Source: Lentisphaeria bacterium (GTDB lineage: Bacteria > Verrucomicrobiota > Lentisphaeria > Victivallales > Victivallaceae). Taken from it: DNA of 44,616 bases. The notes beneath the pieces are model-generated. The model was not told the origin of the DNA. It saw nothing but the letters and a program-made list of their open reading frames with translations, and ran no database searches. Location: positions 1 to 44,616 of the forward strand of contig JABLYX010000045.1 in the NCBI GenBank assembly GCA_018265615.1, written 5' to 3'. A program made the position numbers and the translations under genes. Positions 7,957 through 16,273 of this stretch are shown here, piece by piece; position 1 is the stretch's first letter; every line of letters starts with the position of its first letter.

Positions 7957-10900
7957 ATGCTGAAAACAACGTTGTTCTGTTCCTCCCTGCTGCTGCTCGG
8001 CACACTGGCGGCTTCGCCGGTCCGCACCGTTGCGGACTTCCGGACGCCGGAACGGTGGGAGGTAAAAAAGCCGTCGCAGGTTTCCGCCACGTTCCGCTCC
8101 GACGGCCTGCTCAGGCTGGATTGGAAAAAGGCGGACAAGCCCTCCGTGGTGGAGCTGAACCTCAAGGAACCGATTCCGGTCGACCCGGAGGCGCAGCGCG
8201 CCGGACTCAAGCTTTTCGTGGAAGCGCCGATGGATCGGAACAAACTCGCGCTGGTCTTCACCGACCGCGAGGGCACACGGTTCACCTATCCGCTGCCTGA
8301 ACTGGAGAAGTGGGCGCGCAACTGGCGCTATATCGACACCTACGCCTTCGACGCCAATGAGATGGGGCGGATGCACCCGCTGGTCGGCAAGGCGGACAAG
8401 CCGGGCAGTCCGCTGCCGGCCGGGCCGTTGAAGCTCGCCGGAGTGCGGATCGAGGCTCCGGCGGACGCGGAGGGAAGCTGGCTGCTGGATGAAGTGCGCA
8501 GCGACGCGTACCGGCTCGGCTCCGCGACCGATCACTGGGTGCTGAACCTGCCCGGAGAGCGGTATTGGATGACCACCGCGTTGATCCAGAGCGGCGTCGC
8601 GCCGTATCTGCCCGCCGACTGGATGAATATGGACGACGCGGCGGTCAGGCTGAATTGGGAGCTGGTGCGCGGTGAGCAGGGGCCGGCGATCCGCAGCGGC
8701 GAGGCGCTTCTCGACTTCGCTCCGGGCGACTACCGGGCGCGCGAGCGGAAAATCGACCTCGGTGAACTCCCTGTGGGCAGTTACACGGTGGTCGCGAGCC
8801 TCGTTCCGCAGGACCTGAGCAAGTCCGGTCCCGCCGACTGGAGCAAGCTGGTCTGGCGTGCCGACGGCGAAGCGCTGTGGGGGCAGGAGTCCGGCGTCGA
8901 CGGCTCCCGCAGCTTCATCGGCAGGAAGAGATCCGGCCAGGGCTACGCGGGCTGGCGGCTGACGCGGCGGATTCCACGGCCCGGCTCCGGCGTATTCAGG
9001 GCCAGTGCGCGCGGCATCGGCGCTCCCGAAGCGTGGGTGGTGCCGCTGGGGCGCGACCGTAATTCGATCGGGCCGTCGATTCCGCTGCGGTTCAAAAGCT
9101 CCGCCGACTGGCAGACGCTGGAAGCGCCGGTCACGCTGCCGCCGGAGACCGACCAGGTCTACGTCTATTTGATGGCGATGAAGCCGGGCGAGGCCGAATT
9201 CGATAACGTCGAACTGAACCTTGAGGGGCAGAATGTGCTCCCGAACGGCAATGCGGAAAAGGGGGCGGTCCTGAAACAGCTCCGCATGCCGCTTTTCGTG
9301 GTCGCCTCCACCTCGGAACAGCCGCCGTATCCGCGCTTCGCGTCGACGGTGAAGCCGGGAGAAACATTGACCGTTCCGTTCCCGGAATGGCAGGGGCGCT
9401 CCGGCGACAAGGTGTGGGAGATCGCCGGGCCGGACGGCAAAGTGATTGATTCCGGCAAGCTCGACGGCAAAGAGCTGAAGTGGCCGGCCCCGGCTCAGCC
9501 GGGCATCTACCGGTTTGCCGCGATCCTGAAGAACGGCGACCTCGAACTCGACCGCAGGGAACTGCAGCTCGGTGTGCAGGGGATACTTCCCGCGAAGCCG
9601 CTGACCCGGCAGGGGGAAGGGGAGATCCCGTCGGAGGCCGACCTCTTCGGACCCGGGAAAAACTATTTCACCTGGGCGGTCTATGAGAACCATCCCGATG
9701 AGCCGGATCATCTCGAACGGATCAAAGCGTGGGTGGCGGACGGCCGCAAGGCGGGCTTCGACCTCTTCCGCATCCGCCTCGACTGGAACTGGATCGAGCC
9801 GCGCCCCGGCGTCTACGACTTCACGCTGGCCGACCGGGCGTTCGACGAGGTGATCCGGCAGGGCGGCAAGGCGATCCTCGAACTGCGGTACGAAGCGCCC
9901 GCGTGGCTCGACTTCGATCCGCAGCTCGACGGCTACGGCCGCGCCGACATCTGGCGCAGCAACAAGGTCGGGCGCATTCCGGCGATTCAGACGCCCGGCA
10001 TGCTCGATGCGATCCGCCGCTTCACCCAGGTCGCCGCCGGCCGTTACCGGAATAATCCGGGCATCGCCGGCTACCATATCTGGGGGCTGCCCGGTTCGCT
10101 GGACTGGACCAACCTCGACCGGCCGTGGCTCGGCAAGCAGGTGGATTTTTCCTCGACTGCGCTGGAGGCGTTCCATCGGAAATACAGGGACAAAGTGCCG
10201 GGCATTCCGCGTTCGAGCGACGACTTTTCCCGGCCTGACCTCTCCGAAACCTGGCGCAGCTGGGTGGAGTTCCGCCGCACTGCGCTGGAGGACTATATGA
10301 TCGATTACGTGGTCAAACCGCTGCGTGAACTGGATAAGCGCCGTTCGATCGTCTGCTACTTCGGCCTCGATTTCGCATCGCCCCGGCTGGCGGAATCCGC
10401 CCGGAAAGACCGCTGGAGGCGCCACTCCGGCGGCTGTGCGCTCTACTACCAGATGCAGGTGTACGGACGCCGTTCGGTTTCGGACACCGGTTACAGCTTC
10501 CCGCAGGAGGTCCACCTGATGACCCCGGTTCCGGCGGAGCTGGAACAGGCCACCTTCCAGATCACCTCCGCCGGCGGCGGCGGGCTGCACTGGAACTACT
10601 ACTGGCGCGACACGATCCGCACCGGACAATGGACCCCCGACCGCAACGCCGGGCTGGAAGAGTTCCGGAAGCTCTGGCGGCCGCTGTGGCGCGAACTGCG
10701 CGACGCGGTTCCGGCGGAACCGTCGGATATCGCGGTCGTCTCGGCATGGAGCACGATGCAGTACCTCGAACGCAGCTTCTTCACGATGCGCCAGGATGAC
10801 TTCGTAACCCGGCTGGCGGCTGCGCTCTACCGCGACCAGCTCTGGCCGGACTGGTTCTCGGAAAACGCACCCGCGACCGTGCTGGACGGAAAGAAACTCC

Positions 10901-11703
10901 TGATCGTCCCCGCTTCCGGCGGGCAGGTGCTGCCGCGGGCGACGGCGGAGCTGATCCGGCAGTTCGTGCAGGACGGCGGAAAGGTGCTGCTCTTCCCGGA
11001 TTCGGGACGCTGGATCGTCGAGGAGCCGGAACGGGAATTCGGCCTGCTCCGCCGCCTCGGCTGGCAGGGAGCGGATCCGGCGCCGCTGAGCCGCGTTGAA
11101 ACCGAAAACGGCAACAGCGGCTTTTCCGCGATGCGTCCGGAAGCCGCGGAACTGACGTTCTCCGCCGCCCCGTTTGCCGCGCTGAAGAAACTGCGGGTCA
11201 ACAATCCCGCTCCGGTGACGAAGGTGCCGGCGGGTGCGGAGGTGCAGGGCAAGTTTCCGGACGGCTCCGCCGCCGCGCTGCGTTGGAATTACGGCAAAGG
11301 CGAGGTGCTGTTCATCGCCGGACATCCCGATTGGGCGCGTGTTCCCGGATTCCTGCGCGTGGCCGCCGAATGGGCGAAGAGCAGCCGCGCCGCCGGAACC
11401 GATACGCCGAGCGTGATGATGAACCATCTGGTCAAGGGGGAGATTCACTATGCGATCGTGCACCGGCTCCCGGACAGCTTCCGCCCCCACGCTCCGAAGC
11501 TCGACCGCGAAGAGCTGGCCGGGCAGCCGGAGCTCTCCGCGAAATGGCACATCAGAGGGCTTCCCGCCGGGAATTGGCGGATCGAGGAGCTGACCGCCCC
11601 CGGCACATCCCCCGCAATCCGTTCCGCGTCGGAAATCGCCTCGGGCCTCGCCACGCCGTTCCGGCTCTGCCAGACCCGCGTCTACCGCCTGACCCGGCAG
11701 TGA
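7957..11703 (+). CDS. Large secreted GH42-like protein lacking the usual catalytic glutamates
   Basis: The 1248-residue product begins with a signal peptide (basic start, TTLFCSSLLLLGTLAAS). Residues about 20-520 form beta-rich regions that resemble carbohydrate-binding jelly rolls (DFRTPERWEV near the start; WRLTRRIPRPGSGVFRASARG and FDNVELNLEGQ later). From about residue 560 a clan GH-A barrel of the GH42 beta-galactosidase kind is recognisable: GFDLFRIRLDWNWIEPRPGVYDF, the AILELRYEAPAWL strand, and a following domain (KKLLIVPASGGQVLPRATAELIRQF) like the GH42 trimerisation domain. At the acid/base site, where GH42 enzymes have an Asn-Glu pair, the sequence reads GYHIWGLPG (705-713). At the nucleophile site, usually Met-Glu, it reads LMTPVP with Thr856. 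The start at 7957 has AAAGG upstream. It is either a glycan-binding pseudoenzyme or a family with relocated catalysis. Confidence 0.8.
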   Translation: MLKTTLFCSSLLLLGTLAASPVRTVADFRTPERWEVKKPSQVSATFRSDGLLRLDWKKADKPSVVELNLKEPIPVDPEAQRAGLKLFVEAPMDRNKLALVFTDREGTRFTYPLPELEKWARNWRYIDTYAFDANEMGRMHPLVGKADKPGSPLPAGPLKLAGVRIEAPADAEGSWLLDEVRSDAYRLGSATDHWVLNLPGERYWMTTALIQSGVAPYLPADWMNMDDAAVRLNWELVRGEQGPAIRSGEALLDFAPGDYRARERKIDLGELPVGSYTVVASLVPQDLSKSGPADWSKLVWRADGEALWGQESGVDGSRSFIGRKRSGQGYAGWRLTRRIPRPGSGVFRASARGIGAPEAWVVPLGRDRNSIGPSIPLRFKSSADWQTLEAPVTLPPETDQVYVYLMAMKPGEAEFDNVELNLEGQNVLPNGNAEKGAVLKQLRMPLFVVASTSEQPPYPRFASTVKPGETLTVPFPEWQGRSGDKVWEIAGPDGKVIDSGKLDGKELKWPAPAQPGIYRFAAILKNGDLELDRRELQLGVQGILPAKPLTRQGEGEIPSEADLFGPGKNYFTWAVYENHPDEPDHLERIKAWVADGRKAGFDLFRIRLDWNWIEPRPGVYDFTLADRAFDEVIRQGGKAILELRYEAPAWLDFDPQLDGYGRADIWRSNKVGRIPAIQTPGMLDAIRRFTQVAAGRYRNNPGIAGYHIWGLPGSLDWTNLDRPWLGKQVDFSSTALEAFHRKYRDKVPGIPRSSDDFSRPDLSETWRSWVEFRRTALEDYMIDYVVKPLRELDKRRSIVCYFGLDFASPRLAESARKDRWRRHSGGCALYYQMQVYGRRSVSDTGYSFPQEVHLMTPVPAELEQATFQITSAGGGGLHWNYYWRDTIRTGQWTPDRNAGLEEFRKLWRPLWRELRDAVPAEPSDIAVVSAWSTMQYLERSFFTMRQDDFVTRLAAALYRDQLWPDWFSENAPATVLDGKKLLIVPASGGQVLPRATAELIRQFVQDGGKVLLFPDSGRWIVEEPEREFGLLRRLGWQGADPAPLSRVETENGNSGFSAMRPEAAELTFSAAPFAALKKLRVNNPAPVTKVPAGAEVQGKFPDGSAAALRWNYGKGEVLFIAGHPDWARVPGFLRVAAEWAKSSRAAGTDTPSVMMNHLVKGEIHYAIVHRLPDSFRPHAPKLDREELAGQPELSAKWHIRGLPAGNWRIEELTAPGTSPAIRSASEIASGLATPFRLCQTRVYRLTRQ

Positions 11704-11729
11704 GCCGCCGGCGAAAGCACGACATTTTC

Positions 11730-11750
11730 CGGGGATCGTCATGATCCCCG
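11730..11750. other. Intergenic hairpin between the GH42-like and DUF5696-like genes
   Basis: CGGGGATC (11730-11737) and GATCCCCG (11743-11750) form a perfect 8-bp stem with a five-base loop. No T-run follows on either strand, so it is not a standard terminator. It may stabilise the upstream message end or attenuate read-through into the gene at 11776. Confidence 0.4.
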
Positions 11751-11775
11751 AAATACTTAAGAAGCTGAGGGAAAC

Positions 11776-13653
11776 ATGTATTTGACAGAGGAAGGGATTG
11801 CATCCCCCGTTGGAATTCAGCCATATCGAACTTTGCTTGTCGGGAAGTGTTACAACCGTTCGGAAAAACGGCATGTTTCAATCGACGACTTCCGTGTCTC
11901 CCTCTTTTTCCGGAGTGAGAAAAAAGCGCGGCTTCTGCTCTGCAGCGATTCGTGCGGAATCATCATTCCGGTTCAGTTGGAGCTGGAGTCCAATGTACTG
12001 AAAGTCACGGTCGAAGCCGGGAGCATCGTCGAAAGCGCGGGTGACAACTGGCGCTTGATGGAAGTGGCCGTTCTGCCCGGGCTGATGGCTTCGGACGAGT
12101 CGGACAGCGGGGCTTATCTGCTCCCGGTTTTTTCCGGACTGCGGGTCCCGTTCGGCGGCCATGCTCCGATGCGCAACCGTGACCGGTTCTACATGGAACG
12201 CGCACAATGGGAGAAGTTCGGGCAGAGCGATGCGTTCGGCATCTTTTCCGCCCGGGCCGACATTCTGGGGATTGTCGGGGAAGGAAGTTTTCTGGCATGG
12301 GCGGATTCGGAATTCAACCGGCATGGGAAAAACCGCCTTTATGCGAGTTTCGGAATCCGGCATCAGCCGCAGGAGATTCTCCCGGCGGAAAGCAAGGTGC
12401 TGTACTGTATTTTCTTAGAACCGACCGGACGGATCGACCGGATGGCGCATGCCTATCGCGAGCACCTGATGGAAGAGCGGAACATTGTGCCGCTGCGGGA
12501 ACGCGTCCGGCACAATCCGGTGCTGGATTACGCCGTACACGCCATGCGCGTTAAAATCTTTCTGGGGCAGAAACAGCCGTTTGAAACCGACGGATCCTCG
12601 CCTTACGTGAGCTGCACCACGTTCAAGGAAGCGGAAAAAATTCTGGATTCCATGTACGAATCTGGAATCCGGCGTGCGGTCGTCACGCTGGTCGGATGGA
12701 ATCTGGACGGTCACGACGGCGCCTATCCGACCCGTTTTCCGGTCAACATCGAGGCCGGCGGCGAAGCCGGCTTGAAAGCGCTGATTGCCAAAGCCGGGAA
12801 ACTGGGCTATCAGATCGTCCCCCACGACAATGTCACAGACGTGTACCTGGCGTCCCGCGACTATGACGCGGAATTGGTTGCACACGACGAGGGAGGCGAA
12901 CGGCAGCCCGCGGGAGTATGGGCGGGGGGCCTGTCGTACAAAATCTGCCCGACCGTGGCTCTGAACCGGCATGGAGGGGAGTTCCGGCGGATCCGGCACC
13001 TGGGGTTCCGGGGCAGTTATTACCTTGACGCTCAGGCCGCCGGGCTGTTCTGCTGCACCCATCCGGCGCATCCGGCGGACGAGAGGGCGTTTGCGCTGGC
13101 GCTGGCGCGTATTGCGCTGCTGCCGCGGGAACTTTTCGGTGCGGTCTCGACAGAATTTGTACCGGCATATATGCTGCCCTTTGCGGACGAGGCGTCATGC
13201 ATTCCCGGCCGGCGGCAGTATGAGCGGCTGTTCCCGCGCCTGCCGGAGTCTCTGCGGCGGCTTCAGGGGGAGATTGTACCGTTTTATCCGCTGGCGGTGC
13301 ACGGCCTGCTGGTCTATCAGTCAAGCTGGATACACACATACGGCAGCACGGCGGAGGAACGGAGGCAGGGAGCGCTGGAAGAACTGGCGACCGGAGCGCG
13401 TCCATCGATGGAAGTTTCGATGCGGCCTTTGTGCAACGGCGGGAGCTGCGAGGAGTCGATCGCGTCGATACAGGAGAGTTACCGGATCAACTTCGAACTC
13501 TGCCGGGAGATACAGACCGCATTTGTAACCTCTTATGAAACAGACGGCACACTCACGATTCTCGAATACGACAGCGGGCATCGTCTGGAAATAGGCGGTC
13601 CTCATCCCCATTCGCTGCGGATTTACCGGAATGGAAAGCCGATTGAACTTTGA
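11776..13653 (+). CDS. Putative glycosidase-like protein (DUF5696/GH101-like barrel)
   Basis: A 625-residue protein with no signal peptide. I do not recognise it with certainty. Its layout, an N-terminal beta-sandwich (about residues 1-220), a barrel and a small C-terminal beta domain, resembles DUF5696 and GH101-type alpha-glycosidases. Barrel strands visible are RAVVTLVGWNLDGHDG, GYQIVPHDNVTDVY, GSYYLDAQAAG and FGAVSTEFVPAYM. By position, Asp418 in the YYLD strand and Glu460 in the VSTEF strand are the best candidates for nucleophile and acid/base. The ATG at 11776 follows GAGGGAAAC. It lies 72 bases after the GH42-like gene and probably acts on products of that cassette inside the cell. 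Alternative: another GH36/GH31-like barrel. Confidence 0.6.
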   Translation: MYLTEEGIASPVGIQPYRTLLVGKCYNRSEKRHVSIDDFRVSLFFRSEKKARLLLCSDSCGIIIPVQLELESNVLKVTVEAGSIVESAGDNWRLMEVAVLPGLMASDESDSGAYLLPVFSGLRVPFGGHAPMRNRDRFYMERAQWEKFGQSDAFGIFSARADILGIVGEGSFLAWADSEFNRHGKNRLYASFGIRHQPQEILPAESKVLYCIFLEPTGRIDRMAHAYREHLMEERNIVPLRERVRHNPVLDYAVHAMRVKIFLGQKQPFETDGSSPYVSCTTFKEAEKILDSMYESGIRRAVVTLVGWNLDGHDGAYPTRFPVNIEAGGEAGLKALIAKAGKLGYQIVPHDNVTDVYLASRDYDAELVAHDEGGERQPAGVWAGGLSYKICPTVALNRHGGEFRRIRHLGFRGSYYLDAQAAGLFCCTHPAHPADERAFALALARIALLPRELFGAVSTEFVPAYMLPFADEASCIPGRRQYERLFPRLPESLRRLQGEIVPFYPLAVHGLLVYQSSWIHTYGSTAEERRQGALEELATGARPSMEVSMRPLCNGGSCEESIASIQESYRINFELCREIQTAFVTSYETDGTLTILEYDSGHRLEIGGPHPHSLRIYRNGKPIEL

Positions 13654-13659
13654 ATCCGC

Positions 13660-13680
13660 GGCGGCTTTCCGCCCGGTTTT
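13660..13680 (+). terminator. Weak terminator after the DUF5696-like gene
   Basis: GGCGG (13660-13664) pairs with CCGCC (13669-13673) around CTTT, followed by CGGTTTT. The 5-bp stem is short, so it is only a plausible terminator for the plus strand. Confidence 0.35.
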
Positions 13681-13744
13681 CCATTAATCTGATGACTCTC
13701 TCAGAGAGAGCCGGCCGTTTTCGGACATGCATTGATTGTTTCCA

Positions 13745-13790
13745 GAAACAAAACGCATTCCGGCCGGAGCCATTTCCGGCCGGAATGCGT
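13745..13790 (-). terminator. Strong terminator after the fur-pterin operon
   Basis: A perfect 15-bp stem (ACGCATTCCGGCCGG at 13753-13767 with its complement at 13776-13790) has an eight-base loop. On the minus strand the stem is followed by TTTTGTTT. It ends the minus-strand operon 22 bases after the pterin-synthase stop and would also block plus-strand transcription mechanically. Confidence 0.85.
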
Positions 13791-13811
13791 GTCTGAGCGC
13801 AACTGCTTCAA

Positions 13812-14375
13812 TCAGTGTTTTTTATAGCCGCACTTCGGGCAGACGCCGTTGACCAGGGCCACACCGCACAGCGGGCAGCGGTCGACCGTCTTCTCCGGAG
13901 TGTACTCCTGCGTGGCGGCGTTGACTCCGCTGGTAAAGGTGATCCGGGCGATGTTGAGCTTGTCTTTCAGCAGGTCGTAGACGATTTTGATCATGCCTTC
14001 GACCGTCATGGTTTCCTTTGTGACGACCAGGCGGCAGTCGGGATACGCGGTGGCAAGCCCGGTTTTAAAGGCTTCGCCCTTCATCTTGTTGGCGGGGGCG
14101 CCGTTCCTGATTCCCTGCTTCTCATAAACGCCGAGGATGGCCGGGAGCAGCGGATCGTCTTCCCGCAGGACCAGGGCGTGGTCGAAGTTTTTCAGCACAT
14201 CCCACGCAACCTTCTGGATCTCGTTGCAGGGGAACACCATGTTGACGCCGGGCTCGATGGAGTCCTCGACCTCAATCGTCAGGATGCCGGTGTGGCCGTG
14301 CAGGTACTGGGCCTCGCCCTGGAATTTGTAGAACCGGTGCGCATACTGCAGATCGAACTTCGTGATGCTTCTCAT
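13812..14375 (-). CDS. QueD/6-pyruvoyl-tetrahydropterin synthase-like protein with a zinc ribbon, catalytic Cys absent
   Basis: The 187-residue protein belongs to the 6-pyruvoyl-tetrahydropterin synthase/6-carboxytetrahydropterin synthase fold. The three zinc-binding histidines are visible as YAHRF (His13) and HGHTG (His26, His28). The catalytic Asp-His pair (Asp65-His66) and the pterin-anchoring Glu (Glu121) are present. QueD normally has a catalytic Cys four residues before the HGH motif; here that position is Ala22, with Glu21 beside it. A C-terminal treble-clef or zinc ribbon (Cys167, Cys170, Cys179, Cys182) is added beyond the usual 120-140 residues. It is the second gene of an operon with a Fur-type regulator, 35 bases downstream, with an AAGGGAG ribosome-binding site. 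Queuosine precursor synthesis is possible, but the missing Cys suggests a different reaction. Confidence 0.8.
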   Translation of the reverse strand: MRSITKFDLQYAHRFYKFQGEAQYLHGHTGILTIEVEDSIEPGVNMVFPCNEIQKVAWDVLKNFDHALVLREDDPLLPAILGVYEKQGIRNGAPANKMKGEAFKTGLATAYPDCRLVVTKETMTVEGMIKIVYDLLKDKLNIARITFTSGVNAATQEYTPEKTVDRCPLCGVALVNGVCPKCGYKKH

Positions 14376-14410
14376 GTTTTTTCTCCCTTATATTGGTTGA
14401 TTGGTGGGGA

Positions 14411-14848
14411 TCAATTCCTTGAGTCGCCGCTGCCGTCTGCGGCGCATTGTCCGCAGAGCCCGACGAGCCTGATTTCCATGTGGCTGACCTTGCCCGACAG
14501 CATTTCCGGCGGGATTGCCGCGCCTTCCGGCCAGTCGAAATCCGAAATCCTTCCGCATTTCTCACAGATGAAATGCCCGTGCGCTCCCACACGGGAGTCG
14601 TAGCGGGCGTTGTCGATGTGGTCCAGCCGCCCGATGAGTCCCATTTCGGAAAACTCATTGAGGATCCGGTAGACGCTTTCACGGGTGATCGTCGGCACGG
14701 CGCTGCGTACAGCGGCCCAGACCGCATCCACGTCGGGATGCGTGAGGTTCCCCCGCAGAAAATCATACACGGCCAGACGCTGGGTGGTGCATTTCCAGCC
14801 GATTTTCCGGCAGATCGTTGAAAATTCAGTGTGTGCCCCGATGCTCAT
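14411..14848 (-). CDS. Fur-family metalloregulator (PerR/Fur-like)
   Basis: A 145-residue Fur-type repressor. The N-terminal winged helix has KCTTQRLAVYDFLRG...HPDVDAVWAAV and ITRESVYRILNEFSEMGLI, the standard Fur recognition helix. The dimerisation domain carries AHGHFICEKCGRISDF, whose His residues and Cys pair match the regulatory and structural metal sites, and a second pair LCGQC completes the structural zinc site, as in PerR and Zur. Which metal or oxidant it senses cannot be told. It is the first gene of a two-gene operon. Its promoter carries a perfect 10-3-10 palindrome placed over the start of transcription, a clear sign of autorepression. Confidence 0.92.
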   Translation of the reverse strand: MSIGAHTEFSTICRKIGWKCTTQRLAVYDFLRGNLTHPDVDAVWAAVRSAVPTITRESVYRILNEFSEMGLIGRLDHIDNARYDSRVGAHGHFICEKCGRISDFDWPEGAAIPPEMLSGKVSHMEIRLVGLCGQCAADGSGDSRN

Positions 14849-14865
14849 GACAATCCGATTTGAAC

Positions 14866-14916
14866 TATTTAAATTTTGAATTTAAATAAATATAGCATTC
14901 ATTTATCGGATGTCAA
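14866..14916 (-). promoter_or_regulatory. fur promoter with a perfect palindromic operator
   Basis: On the minus strand TTGACA (14911-14916), a 16-base spacer and TATATT (14889-14894) form a strong promoter. Directly downstream lies TATTTAAATT-TTG-AATTTAAATA (14866-14888), a perfect inverted repeat of AT-rich Fur/PerR-box type that covers the expected start site and ends 17 bases before the ATG at 14848. Repressor binding there would block transcription of both fur and the pterin-synthase-like gene. Confidence 0.8.
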
Positions 14917-15054
14917 GGTTTTTTCCGCCTCCAGCCGAAAAAACTCTTGCCGCGCGAATTGCCGGAGAAGACAGGGATACTGATTTTATGAAGACCGGAT
15001 GCGGCTCTGAAAGCGCAGAACTTCCCCCAATTTTCATTTTTTTTGTTTGAACAC

Positions 15055-15090
15055 TTGACATCGGACATTTTCTTTGGCATAATATTGCCA
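15055..15090 (+). promoter_or_regulatory. Promoter and dyad before the first GntR-LacI regulator
   Basis: TTGACA (15055-15060), a 17-base spacer and CATAAT (15078-15083) make a good sigma-70 promoter. TGGCA-TAATAT-TGCCA (15075-15090) is an inverted repeat that overlaps the -10 element and is therefore a likely operator. A similar promoter with the same half-sites lies before the second GntR-LacI gene. Confidence 0.65.
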
Positions 15091-15138
15091 GGAAATTATG
15101 AAATAAAGATAGCACTTTTGGCAATTAGAGAGGATCCC

Positions 15139-16230
15139 ATGGCGGAAACATTATTCGAGGAGACCCGGCGCTACATTCTGGACAAGATGCGCGCCATCCT
15201 GCGCGAAGGCGGCAGGAAGCTGCCGACGGAGAAGGAGCTGGCCAATGAGGTACTGGCCAGTTACGCCACGATCCGGCTGGTGATGACCGAATTGGAGAGC
15301 GAGGGCTTCATCCGGAAAATCCGCGGTTCCGGGACCTACCTGCAGCCGGGGGCGGAGGAGCTCCTGAAAAGCGCTTCCATGCCCAGGCTGCGGCTGTTCA
15401 CCTCTCCGATCGCGGGCGCTCCGGATTCCGATTACGCCGCCTGCCTGGTCGCCGAACTGACGCGGTGCGCGAGGGAGAAGCATTACCGGGTGGCGCATAA
15501 ACAGGTTCCATCCCATGACGTGTTTCTTGCGGAGCTGGCCCGGGAGGTGGATTTATGCGATCCGGTCGTTTATCTGCCTCCGACCGAGGCATTCACCATG
15601 CGGCAGCTCGGCGAACTCGGCCGTTTCGACCGCCGGCCCCTGGTCGTTATCGACTGTGAATTCGGCAACATCAACGTCAACAATATCACAACCGACAACC
15701 GCAAAGGCGGAATGCTGGCGGCGCGGGCGCTGCTCGACTGCGGCTGCCGGAACCTCGTCCTGCTCCAGTGCGAACCTCCGCTGCGGCAGAGTCTGCAGCG
15801 TATTCAGGGATTCACCGAAATCGCGGAGCTGGCCGGGGCCGCCGTTGAAACCTGGGATTGCGGAGTCGGTCCGAATGACAACCGCACGGAGTTTACCCGG
15901 AGAAAGGTGCTGGCATGTCTGCGCGCCGGTCGCCGTCCGGACGGAATTTTCGCCATTTCGGACTCCGGGGCGATCGCTGCGGCGGAGACGCTCAGCGGGT
16001 TCGGACTCGAACCGGGGCGCGATGTCGCTCTCGTCGGCTTCGACGGGCTCCCCGCGACCCGGATGCACGTTCCCCCGCTCGGGAGCATCGCCCAGCCGAT
16101 CGCCGGAATCTGCGACGAAGTATTCGAGCTCCTGGCCCGTTGGCGCCCCGGAATGCACGTGCAGAAATTGCTCGCTCCGAAGCTCCAGCCGGGTGCGACA
16201 CTGGTGTCGAAGGAAAACATGCCGGCATGA
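15139..16230 (+). CDS. GntR-headpiece/LacI-sensor transcriptional regulator
   Basis: The 363-residue protein starts with a GntR-type winged helix (LPTEKELANEVLASYATIRLVMTELESEGFIRKIRGSGTYL, about residues 24-66). It continues as a LacI-like periplasmic-binding sensor domain (DPVVYLPPTEAFT, VVIDCEFGNINVNNITTDNRKGGMLAARALL, PDGIFAISDSGAIAAAETLSGFGLEPGRDVALVGFDG). This is the AraR/Victivallis-type combination used for sugar regulators. The ATG at 15139 follows AGAGAGGA; an upstream in-frame extension to 15043 would run through the promoter and is rejected. It opens a cassette whose next gene is broken (16274), so its own target may be lost. It is divergent from fur across a 290-base gap that holds both promoters and no other gene. 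Confidence 0.9.
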   Translation: MAETLFEETRRYILDKMRAILREGGRKLPTEKELANEVLASYATIRLVMTELESEGFIRKIRGSGTYLQPGAEELLKSASMPRLRLFTSPIAGAPDSDYAACLVAELTRCAREKHYRVAHKQVPSHDVFLAELAREVDLCDPVVYLPPTEAFTMRQLGELGRFDRRPLVVIDCEFGNINVNNITTDNRKGGMLAARALLDCGCRNLVLLQCEPPLRQSLQRIQGFTEIAELAGAAVETWDCGVGPNDNRTEFTRRKVLACLRAGRRPDGIFAISDSGAIAAAETLSGFGLEPGRDVALVGFDGLPATRMHVPPLGSIAQPIAGICDEVFELLARWRPGMHVQKLLAPKLQPGATLVSKENMPA

Positions 16231-16273
16231 CGCCCGCGACAGATTTCTCCATGAAACCGACAAGGATACAGTC

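Noticed and set aside
7882..11874. A 1330-codon open frame on the minus strand across the GH42-like gene
   Set aside because: It mirrors the plus-strand gene, its translation is Arg/Pro/Ala-rich without recognisable domains, and the plus strand has a signal peptide, ribosome-binding site and domain motifs. Long antisense frames are expected at this base composition.
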